Origin: Marinobacter denitrificans
GTDB lineage: Bacteria > Pseudomonadota > Gammaproteobacteria > Pseudomonadales > Oleiphilaceae
DNA: 64,000 bases
Reading direction: 5' to 3'
Assembly (NCBI RefSeq): GCF_008795955.1
Contig: NZ_VMHN01000001.1
Coordinates: forward strand, 248,001-312,000
Notes under the pieces: generated by a model
Database searches by the model: none
Told to the model about the DNA's origin: nothing
Seen by the model: only the letters and a program-made list of their open reading frames with translations
In this document: piece by piece, positions 10,201 through 20,863 of the stretch
How the letters are laid out: each line of letters starts with the position of its first letter
How positions within the stretch are numbered: position 1 is the stretch's first letter
Translations under genes and position numbers: made by a program

Positions 10201-10984
10201 AGCCGTACTCGTCAACAAGACCGTCGAACAGCCGCCCGGAACTGATGTCCGCGTACACCTGGCCGGTAAAGTCGCCCCGGAAGAAATGCCTGCCGACCAA
10301 TCCGAAACTGGCCAACTGTTCGGTAGTTCCAGGGCTCATGGCACGCCCGGAAGCGTGAAAAAGACCACGCTCATACACCAGGTCCAATTGGGGTATTTCC
10401 ACATGACGTAGCTGGCCATTGTTGTCCCGCACGCCGAGGTCAAAGCGGGTGATTTTTACGGAGGGGTCGGAAAGCCAGGCTCCGGCAAAATCAAGCCAGA
10501 GTTCGATGTCATTAGCCACTGGCCCGGGGATATCGACACCTTCAACCGTCACTTCACCGCGCGGGGTCTGGTTGACTGTCAACTTGAGCCCATCCGCTTC
10601 AAAGTTGGCAAACACAATTCGCAAGCGGCTCAGCGAGGCCAGGAAGTCCAGGCCAATGCGAACACTCTGCAGCGAGCCCGCCACACCTTTGCCCGTCTCA
10701 TCAGACAATACCAGGATTTCGCGGGCCATGATGGAGGGGTTGAGCCAGTTCCAGCTTGACGACAGCGAACCAATACGGATTTCCTGGCCCAGTTTCGACG
10801 ACAGTGCCTGCTCGATATCGGTGCGATAATCGTCGATATTCTGGGTGAGCTGGCGGCCAATGCCGGCATACAGGGCCAGCAGGATGATGACTGCCAGCAA
10901 CAACCACCAGATCAGGCTGGCAAGGCGTGACAGTAATCGGACCACTATATGCCTGTTTTCTGGATCAGCCACACTGGATGCCAT
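7238..10984 (-). CDS. yhdP: YhdP family AsmA-like envelope protein
   Basis: Very large protein (1248 residues) with one N-terminal membrane anchor (about 20-42, LASLIWWLLLAVIILLALYA) and a long periplasmic part rich in short beta strands. This is typical of YhdP/TamB/AsmA proteins, which are thought to carry phospholipids from inner to outer membrane. The C-terminal domain is typical, with LPLTQNLPLAALLMGAG (about 1180) and the ending SWDEPEVRLRR. It sits after rng in the mreBCD-maf-rng cluster, the standard gammaproteobacterial order. No strong ribosome-binding site is seen at the ATG. Confidence 0.94.
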   Translation of the reverse strand: MASSVADPENRHIVVRLLSRLASLIWWLLLAVIILLALYAGIGRQLTQNIDDYRTDIEQALSSKLGQEIRIGSLSSSWNWLNPSIMAREILVLSDETGKGVAGSLQSVRIGLDFLASLSRLRIVFANFEADGLKLTVNQTPRGEVTVEGVDIPGPVANDIELWLDFAGAWLSDPSVKITRFDLGVRDNNGQLRHVEIPQLDLVYERGLFHASGRAMSPGTTEQLASFGLVGRHFFRGDFTGQVYADISSGRLFDGLVDEYGWRDIRVEGFDLGGQVWMTFREGLMTQVSGNVATPYLQIGAGSESLAPLENISARFGWRRQDAWGDQQSELADQPWFTTGEFHLKDLQWEWNGDPVPPFSIRFRHDEAGPRIIADELSLQPVRRLVTSIGMLPAIASRALENYRPAGKLNQLVLNLPSEGNGAFELTALMDNVGVRAYGGAPAVSGVNGSLVMNGQGGYVEARSDELTLGFPELFRGAWALRDLQAGVAWRLEGDIIRVYSDDIGMVYGDATELAGAFDLRMDRHGEDNLGVKVGVQNGTAEMLADFVPVKAVAPALYEWLTTSIKEVDVTSGEYFGHGLINRDAPPGSFVSSMVYRFKDGTVRYDERWPEVTDAAGTVYVQNGRTRVELESARTGGLDLEPGQVRVEPEGGNVRINVDAAAAVSGEAVAYWIEHSPLGELAGEAGANIQLDGDYHLDLGLGLLLGSEAPPDINATVRADAGTLTYAPADLQWTQINGELSFSTGDGFSDTPVQAHFLGAPVTVRVRRDETGEALNIRQYGRLDVSNLLAQTALPEGTRLGLSGEAGYLATLDLSPGKAAAIKLYSDLTGLEVGWPEPLAKAADEEAPLSASIEPRDDAGINVYVDWPDRLNLDVVWQPDNLELAFNSLFLGDQQLTGVDVSAQRINEQWSVEAESEWLSGGIYWPSDDGPVVVDLELLKLARGDADTDEDIPLLPEPEEQVRAFRELGMENWPDIDLRIASLQLDDDDAGAWSLGIRPEPSRLLVQDIDGTLKSLALGGQLIWSIAGDRETTRFIGDITGESLADLGNLFGTEIPFRSESTAVNLDIDWPGRPNEFAVSGLSGSVSVRFDDGVILESNNTAQLFRVFNLLNSDTLWRRLQLDFSDLYEAGVAFDAISGKATMINGLLTLDPELQVVGPSGAFKLTGTSNMIEETLDMRMVVVLPLTQNLPLAALLMGAGAPIGGALFVLDKVLGDPLSKLTSATYSVSGSWDEPEVRLRRVFDTGAQ

Positions 10985-11027
10985 CAGGGGTAACCGCCAC
11001 GCCTAGTGAATACCTGCCGTTCCGGCG

Positions 11028-12509
11028 TTACAGCAGCACCACATCATACTGCTCCTGACTGTAGAAGGGCTCAACCTGAAAGCGAATGGTTTTACTGATG
11101 AAGGTCTCAAGATCTGCAACGTTATCGGATTCCTCGTCCAGCAAGCGATCCACCACGCTCTGGGAAGCCATGACAAGATAGCTTTCTGCATCATAGGCAC
11201 GGTTTACCCGCAGGATTTCCCGGAACACTTCATAACAGACGGTTTCACTGGTCTTCAGGAAGCCACGGCCATCACAGATCGGGCAGGGTTCACAGAGTAT
11301 CTGCCCAAGGCTTTCGGTGGTGCGCTTACGGGTCATTTCCACCAGCCCCAGCTCGGAAACGCCTGTTATTTTGGTTTTGGCGTGATCCCGCTCCAGCATC
11401 TTTTCGAGCATGCGATGCACCTGTCGCTGGTGCTCGGAATCATCCATATCAATAAAGTCGATAATGATGATGCCGCCCAGGTTGCGCAACCGCAGCTGAC
11501 GGCTGATAGCACGCGCCGCCTCCAGATTGGTCTTGAAGATGGTTTCCTCAAGATTGCGATGGCCTACAAATGCCCCCGTGTTGATATCAATGGTGGTCAT
11601 TGCCTCGGTCTGGTCAATGATCACGTACCCACCCGACTTCAGCTGCACCTTGCGGCTGAGGGCTTTCTGGATTTCATCCTCAACAGAATAGAGGTCGAAG
11701 ATGGGCCGTTCACCCGGATAATACTCGACCTTATCGGAAAACTCGGTCACGAACTCATTTACGAATTCCATGACCCGCTGGTGACTTTCACGGCTGTCGA
11801 TGCGGACTTTCTCGGTCTGGGGGCGAATCAGGTCACGAATGGTGCGGATAAACAGCGGCAGATCCTGATAGACCGCCGTTGGCGCCTCACAGCGGGTTAT
11901 GCGCTCCTCGATCGCCTGATTCAGGCGATGCAGATAGTTCATATCGCCAAGAAGATCTTCCGCCGAGGCGGCCTCCGCGGCCGTGCGGATTATGTAACCC
12001 CCGCTTACCTCAGCGTCGGCGGCCGCCCCCTCTTCCACCAGCGCTTTTAGCCGGGCCCGCTCATTTTCGTCCTCAATCCGCTGGGAAATTCCCACATGAG
12101 TGACCCCGGGCATAAACACCAGGTAGCGGGAGGGAATCGAGAGCTGGGTGGTCAACCGCGCACCCTTGGTGCCGATGGGGTCTTTGGTGACCTGGACCAC
12201 CAGTGACTGACCTTCCCGCAGCAGAGTGCGGATATCCGGGACGGTTTTCGGGGTATCGGCGGTTTCATTGGGCGGTTGTTGAACAGGCACCACATCGGAC
12301 GCGTGAATAAATGCAGCCCGTTCAAGACCGATGTCCACGAATGCCGCCTCCATGCCGGGCAGCACGCGAACCACCTTGCCCTTGTAGATATTGCCCACAA
12401 TTCCCTTGCGGCTGGTACGCTCAATGTAGGCTTCCTGGAGCATGCCGTTCTCCACGAGAGCCACCCGGGTTTCCACCGGGGTAACATTGATCAGTATTTC
12501 TTCACTCAT
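11028..12509 (-). CDS. rng: Ribonuclease G
   Basis: Endoribonuclease of the RNase E/G family that matures the 5' end of 16S rRNA. The 493 residues show an S1 domain (about 35-130), the 5'-sensor/RNase H-like region, and the catalytic magnesium-binding aspartates in [12 protein letters not shown] and IIIIDFIDM. The zinc-link cysteines lie in [11 protein letters not shown] (about 405-415). The start at 12509 ([13 protein letters not shown]) has AGGAGA 7 bases upstream and overlaps the maf stop by 8 bases, so translation is coupled. An upstream in-frame codon would add 33 atypical residues. Confidence 0.96.
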   Translation of the reverse strand: MSEEILINVTPVETRVALVENGMLQEAYIERTSRKGIVGNIYKGKVVRVLPGMEAAFVDIGLERAAFIHASDVVPVQQPPNETADTPKTVPDIRTLLREGQSLVVQVTKDPIGTKGARLTTQLSIPSRYLVFMPGVTHVGISQRIEDENERARLKALVEEGAAADAEVSGGYIIRTAAEAASAEDLLGDMNYLHRLNQAIEERITRCEAPTAVYQDLPLFIRTIRDLIRPQTEKVRIDSRESHQRVMEFVNEFVTEFSDKVEYYPGERPIFDLYSVEDEIQKALSRKVQLKSGGYVIIDQTEAMTTIDINTGAFVGHRNLEETIFKTNLEAARAISRQLRLRNLGGIIIIDFIDMDDSEHQRQVHRMLEKMLERDHAKTKITGVSELGLVEMTRKRTTESLGQILCEPCPICDGRGFLKTSETVCYEVFREILRVNRAYDAESYLVMASQSVVDRLLDEESDNVADLETFISKTIRFQVEPFYSQEQYDVVLL

Positions 12510-13107
12510 TGCGGCTCTCCTGCCTGCTGTTCCAGGTTTCCCAGACCGGGCATCCGGCGCCGGCAAGTAATTCAGCGGTTTCCTGCAGGGGCAGACCGAC
12601 CACAGCACTGTAGCTGCCCCGAAGTTCTTCTACAAAAATACCACCCCGCCCCTGAATACCATAGCCGCCCGCCTTGTCCATCGGCTCCTCACTTGCCACG
12701 TAGGCGCCAATCTCCTCCTCCGATAGCCGGCGAAAACGCACATCGGTAACCGCAACCAGAGACTCACAGGCGCCCCTGCTGGCGATGGCAACGGCGGTCA
12801 TTACCTGGTGGGTGGTGCCGGACAGCTGCCTGAGCATGTCCGCAGCGTCCTGGCCGTCCCGTGGTTTGCCGAGAATCTGACCAGCAAGAACGACCGACGT
12901 GTCCGAGCCAATCACAATACTGTTCGGCTCTTTTGCCTGAACTGCCAGCGCTTTCTCCCGGGCCAGCCGGTCTACATAATGTACGGCCGATTCACCGGCG
13001 CCCGGGGTTTCATCAATATCGGCCGGTCGAACTTCGAACGACAGCCCGATCTGCCTCAGCAGTTCGGCTCGTCGCGGTGAGGCCGAGGCCAGAACAATAG
13101 CTGCCAT
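12502..13107 (-). CDS. maf: Maf/YhdE nucleoside triphosphate pyrophosphatase (dTTP/UTP type)
   Basis: House-cleaning pyrophosphatase that hydrolyses non-canonical or excess dTTP/UTP. The 201 residues begin with the signature [12 protein letters not shown]. The substrate loop RPADIDETP, the GSDTSVVL acidic site near residue 70, [12 protein letters not shown] and the late GYGIQGRGG block place it in the YhdE branch. It lies between mreD and rng, the classic position. The TGA overlaps the rng start by 8 bases. Confidence 0.94.
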   Translation of the reverse strand: MAAIVLASASPRRAELLRQIGLSFEVRPADIDETPGAGESAVHYVDRLAREKALAVQAKEPNSIVIGSDTSVVLAGQILGKPRDGQDAADMLRQLSGTTHQVMTAVAIASRGACESLVAVTDVRFRRLSEEEIGAYVASEEPMDKAGGYGIQGRGGIFVEELRGSYSAVVGLPLQETAELLAGAGCPVWETWNSRQESRNE

Positions 13108-13125
13108 GAAGCGCCGAAGCCCCCT

Positions 13126-13602
13126 CTATCCCAGTTTCCGGTTGAGATTGTCAAGCAGAACGCAAACAAACGGCCAGACTATGGCGCTGGTCAGCGCCGG
13201 CCAGAGATAGCTGAAACCGGAGTCGTCTGCGCCGAGGGTCTGTTTGATAAAGTGCACCAGCATCTGGTTGATACCCAGCAGCAGGAACACCATCAGGCAC
13301 TGCTGGGGCATGGGATACATACGCAGGCGCTGATGAATGGTCAGCACCAGAAACGCGATCACCCCCATCGCCAGGGCATTGACGCCCAGTGGCGTGGCCT
13401 CCAGAACATCCAGCAACAGCCCCAGACACCAGGCCAGCAGAATGCCGAACTGGGCGGGCGCCCGGAAGGTCCAGTAAAACACCATCAATCCCAGCCATTC
13501 CGGTCGGAACTCGAACCAGCCCACCGGGAACAGGGAACTGCTGAGCACCAGTGACAGCACCACGCTGAATGCGAAAACGGGATAACTGATTACCGACAGC
13601 AT
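13126..13602 (-). CDS. mreD: Rod shape-determining protein MreD
   Basis: Integral inner-membrane part of the elongasome that works with MreB and MreC in lateral wall synthesis. The 158 residues are strongly hydrophobic with about five membrane segments. The conserved core GLLLDVLEATPLGVNALA is seen near residues 61-78. Its ATG shares one base with the mreC stop (TGATG), so it is translationally coupled to mreC. Confidence 0.94.
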   Translation of the reverse strand: MLSVISYPVFAFSVVLSLVLSSSLFPVGWFEFRPEWLGLMVFYWTFRAPAQFGILLAWCLGLLLDVLEATPLGVNALAMGVIAFLVLTIHQRLRMYPMPQQCLMVFLLLGINQMLVHFIKQTLGADDSGFSYLWPALTSAIVWPFVCVLLDNLNRKLG

Positions 13603-14498
13603 CAGCGCACCTCGCCCTGGTCTGCGGGGGCCGCTTCAGTCGAGCGCGCGGTCTCCCCGGCTTCGTCGGTGGCCTCCTGTTCCGGAGAGAACACGACCAG
13701 CAGCAACCGGCTCTTGTTCAGTTCTGCCAGTGGCGTGGCTTCGATCTCCACAAAAGGTTCGCCCTGCTCTTTGGTAATGCTGCTCACTTCTGCAACCGGG
13801 TATCCCTTGGGAAAACGCCCTCCGAGGCCAGAGCTGACCAGCAAGTCACCTTCCCGGATGTCCGCAGTGTCAGGTACATGCACCAATTCCAGGGCACTGG
13901 TATCGCCGTTACCCAGAAGAATCGCCCGCAGGCCGTTGCGAACCACCTCCACTGGCACAGCATGGCTGCTGTCCGACACCAGCAACACCCTTGAGGTAAA
14001 ACTGCTGGTTTGCTGAACCTGCCCCATCAGGCCATTGGCATCCAGAATCGCCTGGCCCACCTCGACGCCGTCGCGGCTGCCTTTATTGATCACAACCTCA
14101 TGGGAAAACGGGTCGGGAGAAACCGCCACTACTTCGCCAACAATAACGCGGTCGTCCAGTACTTCCGACGAATTCATCAACTGACGCAGTTCATTGTTCT
14201 CGGAGGCCAGGGCGGCGTATTTAAGAGCGCGACGTTCCAGAATCAGCAGGCGTGCACGAAGTTCCTCATTCTCTGCCTGAAGATCTTCCTTGGAGGTGAA
14301 CAGGCTGGCCACCCAGCCACTCAGTTCAGAGGGGGCGTTGCCCAGCCAGTGAATCGGCGCGAGACCCGTACCGATCGCGCTGCGAACGGGCGTGAGCTGG
14401 TCGAAGCGGGCGTCAGCCACGATGAGCACCGCCGACAGCACGATAACCAGTACCAGTCTGAAACCGGGAACAGGGCCTTGTACGAAAATGGTTTTAAT
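13602..14498 (-). CDS. mreC: Rod shape-determining protein MreC, probable ATT start
   Basis: Periplasmic scaffold linking MreB to the wall-synthesis enzymes: one N-terminal membrane segment, a coiled coil (about residues 65-105, rich in E, L, R), and a beta-rich domain (REGDLLVSSGLGGRFPKGYPV near 210). The first standard start in frame is a GTG at 14441, but that cuts the membrane segment in half. Conserved family residues (FVQGPVPGFRLVLVIVL) continue upstream in frame. The codon where the homologous region begins is ATT at 14496-14498, preceded by GGGAGGG about 7 bases earlier. The gene therefore seems to start at ATT (298 residues) or else has a mutated start. The acidic tail after the domain is non-conserved. 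Confidence 0.85.
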   Translation of the reverse strand: MKTIFVQGPVPGFRLVLVIVLSAVLIVADARFDQLTPVRSAIGTGLAPIHWLGNAPSELSGWVASLFTSKEDLQAENEELRARLLILERRALKYAALASENNELRQLMNSSEVLDDRVIVGEVVAVSPDPFSHEVVINKGSRDGVEVGQAILDANGLMGQVQQTSSFTSRVLLVSDSSHAVPVEVVRNGLRAILLGNGDTSALELVHVPDTADIREGDLLVSSGLGGRFPKGYPVAEVSSITKEQGEPFVEIEATPLAELNKSRLLLVVFSPEQEATDEAGETARSTEAAPADQGEVR

Positions 14499-14609
14499 GG
14501 CTCGCCCTCCCGCAATCCCTGCAGGTGTCCATACGACAACCGCCGCCGTGAGGTTTCACGAGCGGCGGCCGGGTTGAGGCAATGTCGGGGCGTAAAGCCG
14601 GGGTCAAGG

Positions 14610-16026
<1,417 letters not shown>

Positions 16027-16314
16027 GTGACCATTTCCCGTGAGGACATTGAAAAAGTCGCTGTGCTCGCCCGCATTCGGGTGGATGACGAGCAGGTTTC
16101 GGAGCTGGAGAAGGATCTGGGCAATATTCTGGACCTGGTGGATCAATTGAGTGCCGCCGATACCGATGCCGTGGAGCCGATGGCCCATCCGCTGAATGCA
16201 GTGCAGCGCCTGCGCCCGGATGAGGTAACCGAGACCAATCAGCGGGAAGCTTTCCAGGCTATTGCCCCGGCTACCGAGAAGGGCCTATATCTGGTGCCGC
16301 GTGTCATCGAGTAA
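16027..16314 (+). CDS. gatC: Asp/Glu-tRNA amidotransferase subunit GatC
   Basis: Small subunit of GatCAB, which converts misacylated Asp-tRNA(Asn) or Glu-tRNA(Gln) to the amide. The 95 residues show the family core: ISREDIEKVAVLARI at the start, LEKDLGNILDLVDQL in the middle, then the C-terminal tail. The start is a GTG at 16027 with GGGAGG 5-6 bases upstream; the overlapping ATG at 16025 is followed at once by a stop. First gene of gatC-gatA-gatB, divergent from mreB. Confidence 0.95.
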   Translation: MTISREDIEKVAVLARIRVDDEQVSELEKDLGNILDLVDQLSAADTDAVEPMAHPLNAVQRLRPDEVTETNQREAFQAIAPATEKGLYLVPRVIE

Positions 16315-16361
16315 ACAGATGGTATTGAGTGATCTGACGACCAGCGATTTCAGGATTCATC

Positions 16362-17819
16362 ATGCATAACAAATCCGTAGCAGAACTGTCCCGCGAACTG
16401 GAAAGCGGCAAGATTTCCAGCGTGGAGCTGACCCGGGAGTATCTGGGCCGTCTCAAGAAGGAAGACGAACAGCTCAACAGCTTTATCTCCATTACCGAAG
16501 AACAGGCCCTGGCGGATGCCCATGCGGCGGACGAGCAACGGGCTGCAGGCAAGGCCACGCCCTGGACCGGCGTGCCTTTCGCCCACAAGGACATTTTCTG
16601 CACCAACGGTGTGGCGACTACCTGTGGGTCGAAGATGCTGGCGAATTTTGTGCCGCCCTACGATGCCACAGTCACGGAGAACTTCCGCAAGGCGGGGGCA
16701 GTGTGTCTGGGCAAGACCAACATGGACGAGTTCGCCATGGGGTCTTCTACCGAATCCAGTCATTTTGGCGCTACCACCAACCCCTGGGGCCTTAGCCAGG
16801 GCGAAAAGCGTGTACCGGGGGGCTCCTCCGGTGGTTCGGCTGCGGCAGTGGCAGCGCGACTGGTTCCGGCGGCGACGGCAACAGATACCGGTGGCTCAAT
16901 CCGCCAGCCGGCCGCGCTGTGTGGCGTGACCGGGCTGAAGCCAACCTATGGCCGGGTCTCCCGGTACGGAATGATCGCGTTTGCCTCCAGCCTCGACCAG
17001 GGCGGCCCCATTGCTCGGAGCGCCGAGGATAACGCCTTGATGCTGAATGTGATGGCGGGGTTTGATCCCCGGGATTCCACCTCCATAGACCGGGACGTGC
17101 CCGACTATACCGCCACGCTGAACGAACCATTGAAAGGCTTGCGTATTGGTCTGCCGCAGGAATACTTTGCCAGCAACCTCAATGCGGCTGTGGAAGAGCA
17201 GATCCGTGGGGCCATTCGCGAATACGAGAAGCTTGGCGCCACTGTCAAGGAGGTGTCTCTGCCCCACGCCGATCTCGCCATCGCCGCCTATTACGTGATT
17301 GCGCCGGCTGAGGCTTCCGCCAACCTGTCCCGTTTCGACGGTGCCCGTTATGGCTATCGCTGCGAAGATCCGAAAGATCTGATGGACATGTACACTCGCA
17401 CCCGGGCAGAAGGCTTTGGCGCTGAGGTGAAGCGCCGGATTCTGGTGGGCACTTATGCGTTGTCTGCCGGTTATTTTGATGCCTATTACCTGAAAGCCCA
17501 GAAAGTTCGCAGGCTGATCCAGCAGGATTTCATTGACGCTTTCCAGGAAGTGGATGTGCTGATGAGCCCCACCACACCCTCTCCGGCCTTCGTCCAGGGC
17601 GAGAAATCCAACGACCCGGTCACGATGTACCTGGAGGATGTGTTTACCGTTGCCATCAACCTGGCAGGTATTCCGGCGATGTCGGTGCCGGCAGGATTTG
17701 TCGACGGCTTGCCAGTGGGCCTGCAGATTATCGGGGACTACTTCTCTGAAGCGCGCCTGCTGAACGCCGCTCATCAATACCAGCAGGTGACTGACTGGCA
17801 CCAGCGTGAACCGCAATAA
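16362..17819 (+). CDS. gatA: Asp/Glu-tRNA amidotransferase subunit A (amidase)
   Basis: Glutaminase subunit of GatCAB that releases ammonia for transamidation. The 485 residues belong to the amidase-signature family. The Ser-cisSer-Lys triad is visible: Lys in PFAHKDIFC (about 76), the cis-Ser in [13 protein letters not shown] (about 152), and the nucleophile in [11 protein letters not shown] (about 175). AGGA lies 6-7 bases before the ATG. It follows gatC by 47 bases and precedes gatB by 32. Confidence 0.97.
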   Translation: MHNKSVAELSRELESGKISSVELTREYLGRLKKEDEQLNSFISITEEQALADAHAADEQRAAGKATPWTGVPFAHKDIFCTNGVATTCGSKMLANFVPPYDATVTENFRKAGAVCLGKTNMDEFAMGSSTESSHFGATTNPWGLSQGEKRVPGGSSGGSAAAVAARLVPAATATDTGGSIRQPAALCGVTGLKPTYGRVSRYGMIAFASSLDQGGPIARSAEDNALMLNVMAGFDPRDSTSIDRDVPDYTATLNEPLKGLRIGLPQEYFASNLNAAVEEQIRGAIREYEKLGATVKEVSLPHADLAIAAYYVIAPAEASANLSRFDGARYGYRCEDPKDLMDMYTRTRAEGFGAEVKRRILVGTYALSAGYFDAYYLKAQKVRRLIQQDFIDAFQEVDVLMSPTTPSPAFVQGEKSNDPVTMYLEDVFTVAINLAGIPAMSVPAGFVDGLPVGLQIIGDYFSEARLLNAAHQYQQVTDWHQREPQ

Positions 17820-17851
17820 GCCCGGAACAGGCCAGAAACAGGAGAGCGACT

Positions 17852-19303
17852 ATGCAGTGGGACATTGTGATCGGGCTGGAAATTCACGTTCAGCTTGCCA
17901 CCAGAACCAAGATTTTTTCAGGCTCCAGCACCGCCTATGGCGCCGAGCCCAATACCCAGGCCAATGCCGTTGACCTGGCAATGCCGGGTACCCTGCCCGT
18001 CCCGAATGAGCAGGCGTTCCGCTATGCGGTAATGTTCGGCCTGGCAGTAAATGCCGAGATTGAGCGCCGCTCGGTGTTCGAGCGCAAGAACTATTTTTAT
18101 CCGGACCTGCCCAAGGGCTACCAGACCACCCAGCTGGAGCGGCCGATCGTGGGCCCCGGCTACGTGGATATCGATCTGGCCAACGGCGAAACCAAGCGCG
18201 TGCGCATTCACCACGCACACCTGGAAGAAGACGCCGGCAAATCCCTCCACGAAGACTTCCATGGCATGACCGGCATTGACCTGAACCGCGCCGGTACGCC
18301 ACTGATCGAAGTGGTAACCGAGCCAGACATGACCAACGCCGAAGAAGCGGTTGCCTTTGCGAAGAAGCTCCACGGGATTGTGACCTCACTGGGTATCTGT
18401 GACGGTGATATGTCCCAGGGGTCCATGCGGTTTGACGTGAACATCTCGCTCAAACCCAGCGGCTCCGAGACCCTCGGCACCCGCACAGAAACCAAGAACC
18501 TGAACTCCTTCCGCTTCATGGAACAAGCGATCGCCCATGAAGTAGAGCGGCAGATGGATATTCTGGAAGACGGCGGCACCATCGTGCAGGAGACCCGCCT
18601 GTACAACGGCGACCGTGACGAGTCACGCTCCATGCGCACCAAGGAAGAAGCCAACGACTACCGTTATTTCCCCTGCCCGGACCTGTTGCCGGTAGAAATC
18701 GACGATGCCTTCATCGAGGCAGCCCGCAACAGCCTCCCGGAGCTGCCGGACGCTCGCAAAGCGCGCTTTATGGAGCAGTATGGCCTGAACGATTACGACG
18801 CAGGACTGCTGGCAGGCGACTCCAAACTGGCCGCCTTCTTCGAAACCACCGCCGAGCGCGGCAAAGATGCCAAACTGGCCTCCAACTGGGTACAGGGCGA
18901 ATTCTCCGCACGACTGAACGCAGAAGAAAAGCCCGTTGCCGACTCGCCGATCTCCGGTGCCCAGCTGGGTGACCTGGTGGTTCGCATTGCCGATAACACG
19001 ATTTCCTCGGCCGGCGCCAAGAAGGTGTTCGAAGCCTTGTGGACCGGCGAGAACGACAACGTGGACGCGATTATTGATGCCAAGGGTTTGAAACAGGTGT
19101 CTGACACCGGTGAACTGGAAAAGATGGTGGACGAGGTACTGGCCTCCATGCCGGATCAGGTTGCCCAGTATCAACAGGAGTCTGACCCCAAGAAACAGAA
19201 GAAAATGCTCGGCGGGTTTATGGGGCCCCTTATGAAGGCCTCCAGGGGCCAGGGGAATCCCAAGCTGTTCAATGAGATTCTCCTCAGAAAGCTTGGCACC
19301 TGA
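17852..19303 (+). CDS. gatB: Asp/Glu-tRNA amidotransferase subunit B
   Basis: tRNA-binding and kinase-like subunit of GatCAB. The 483 residues begin [13 protein letters not shown], the GatB signature. The conserved [10 protein letters not shown] block lies near residue 87, the [14 protein letters not shown] and [17 protein letters not shown] motifs around 110-155, and a C-terminal helical YqeY-like tail ends in the typical [15 protein letters not shown] good ribosome-binding site (AGGAGAG) is present. A long GC-rich hairpin follows the stop. Confidence 0.97.
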   Translation: MQWDIVIGLEIHVQLATRTKIFSGSSTAYGAEPNTQANAVDLAMPGTLPVPNEQAFRYAVMFGLAVNAEIERRSVFERKNYFYPDLPKGYQTTQLERPIVGPGYVDIDLANGETKRVRIHHAHLEEDAGKSLHEDFHGMTGIDLNRAGTPLIEVVTEPDMTNAEEAVAFAKKLHGIVTSLGICDGDMSQGSMRFDVNISLKPSGSETLGTRTETKNLNSFRFMEQAIAHEVERQMDILEDGGTIVQETRLYNGDRDESRSMRTKEEANDYRYFPCPDLLPVEIDDAFIEAARNSLPELPDARKARFMEQYGLNDYDAGLLAGDSKLAAFFETTAERGKDAKLASNWVQGEFSARLNAEEKPVADSPISGAQLGDLVVRIADNTISSAGAKKVFEALWTGENDNVDAIIDAKGLKQVSDTGELEKMVDEVLASMPDQVAQYQQESDPKKQKKMLGGFMGPLMKASRGQGNPKLFNEILLRKLGT

Positions 19304-19315
19304 CCGTCGCAGCGA

Positions 19316-19352
19316 CCAGACTGGCCCGCGTTTGCAGAGCGGGCCAGTCTGG
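19316..19352 (+). terminator. Strong hairpin after gatB without a T-run
   Basis: A perfect 14-base stem (19316-19329 with 19339-19352, built on CCAGACTGGCCCGC) with a 9-base loop begins 13 bases after the gatB stop. No T-run follows, so it may be an imperfect terminator or a barrier to 3' exonucleases. Confidence 0.55.
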
Positions 19353-19469
19353 CCATGAAAGCACCGTAATATTTCCCGCCAGAAATGTTCATGACTTTGG
19401 GCCGTAAACAGCCCTGATTCGTGCTAATACTGAGTAATCAGCAACCACTTTTTAGCCGAAGGAGGTTCC

Positions 19470-20825
19470 ATGTTTATTCAGCCATTCAAATCCGACGGTC
19501 TGTCTCACCTCTCCTACCTGATTGGCAACAATGGCGAAGCAGTCGTCATCGATCCCCGCCGCGATTGCGAATGCTATGCGCAAGCCGCCGCAGCCGAAGG
19601 CTGCCGAATAACCACGATACTGGAAACTCACCGGAACGAAGACCTGATTTCAGGGGCACCAGTGCTTTCCGAGCTCACCGGAGCCAGGGTTTTTCACGGG
19701 CCCAACGCGGCGGGAGAGGTTCGATATGCTGAAACCGTACGCGAGGACGACGAATTCAAATTCGGCAACCTGAAACTCAAGGTGCTCGAAACACCAGGGC
19801 ACACCGACGACAGCCTCTCCTTCGCTCTCTACGACACGGAATTTGGCAAGGAAGCGGTGGCGGTATTCACCGGCGACACTCTGTTCATCGGGGACGTGGG
19901 CCGCACGGACTTCTATCCCGACCGGGCCAAAGAAGTGGCAGGACTGCTTTACGACAGTCTGCACAAACTGCTGGCCCTGGGCGATCAGGCGCTGATTTAC
20001 CCGGCCCATGGGGCCGGCTCTGTGTGCGGCAATAACATGGCGGACCGGGAATTCTCCAGCATTGGTTATGAGCGCCGCAACAATCCAATGCTCCAGATCC
20101 ATTCACGCGCAGAGTTCGTTGACCAGAAGGTGCGAGAGCATCATTACCAGCCACCCTACTTCCGGGACATGGAGCGGCTCAATCTGCAGGGAGGCGATGC
20201 CACCAAGCGGGTTCTGACACCGGCCGCGCTGTCGCCAGCGGCCTTCAAGAAACTGCCACATCACACCGTAACCCTGGACGTTCGCGGCATAAGCAGCTTC
20301 CTCGGAGCTCATCTACCCGGAAGCCTCGCATTACCCATACAGATGATCCCCGCATTTGCTGGCTGGTTCCTGCAACCGGATGACGAACTGGCGCTCGTTG
20401 CCAGCAATGAGCAGGAAGCGGAACTGGCAGCGCGCCACCTCGCCCGCATAGGTTTCGACAAGGTACTCGGCTTTCTGGCCCCTGATATGCCTCACTGGGC
20501 AGCCGGGGCAGAACCGTTTGATGCGGTGACGGTGATCGATGTAAACGAGTTCGAATCCCGGAGAAACAATCCTCCGAGCGACTGGCAGGTGCTGGATGTA
20601 AGGGGCAAAGACGAAGTCGAGGAAAACCCCATAGAGGGGGCGGTTCATCACTATGTGGGCCAGCTTGCCGAGGAATCGTCGGAACTTACTGCCAGCAATC
20701 ACTACACCGTCATGTGCGGCAGCGGCGCCCGGGCAGCAATTGCCGCATCGGTATTGATGCGACAGGGCTTCAAAAAGGTTGACGTGTTCCTCGGCTCATT
20801 CGGGGCCCTGATGTCTGACTCCTAG
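19470..20825 (+). CDS. MBL-fold metallohydrolase with two rhodanese domains (persulfide dioxygenase-like)
   Basis: 451 residues. The N-terminal half is a metallo-beta-lactamase fold of the ETHE1/Blh type, which oxidises glutathione persulfide. Two rhodanese domains follow (about 250-345 and 355-451). In the metal motif usually written THxHxDH the sequence is THRNEDL: the first His and the Asp remain, the second His is Asn and the last is Leu. The later ligands remain (PGHTDDS, FTGDTLFIGDVGR, PAHG). The mono-iron dioxygenases use only the first His plus these, so activity is possible. The last rhodanese keeps its cysteine (MCGSGARAA); the first lacks one. Strong ribosome-binding site GGAGG. 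Confidence 0.88.
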   Translation: MFIQPFKSDGLSHLSYLIGNNGEAVVIDPRRDCECYAQAAAAEGCRITTILETHRNEDLISGAPVLSELTGARVFHGPNAAGEVRYAETVREDDEFKFGNLKLKVLETPGHTDDSLSFALYDTEFGKEAVAVFTGDTLFIGDVGRTDFYPDRAKEVAGLLYDSLHKLLALGDQALIYPAHGAGSVCGNNMADREFSSIGYERRNNPMLQIHSRAEFVDQKVREHHYQPPYFRDMERLNLQGGDATKRVLTPAALSPAAFKKLPHHTVTLDVRGISSFLGAHLPGSLALPIQMIPAFAGWFLQPDDELALVASNEQEAELAARHLARIGFDKVLGFLAPDMPHWAAGAEPFDAVTVIDVNEFESRRNNPPSDWQVLDVRGKDEVEENPIEGAVHHYVGQLAEESSELTASNHYTVMCGSGARAAIAASVLMRQGFKKVDVFLGSFGALMSDS

Positions 20826-20863
20826 ATGTCTGACTCCTGGGCGGAACCCCGATTACTGGTCGA

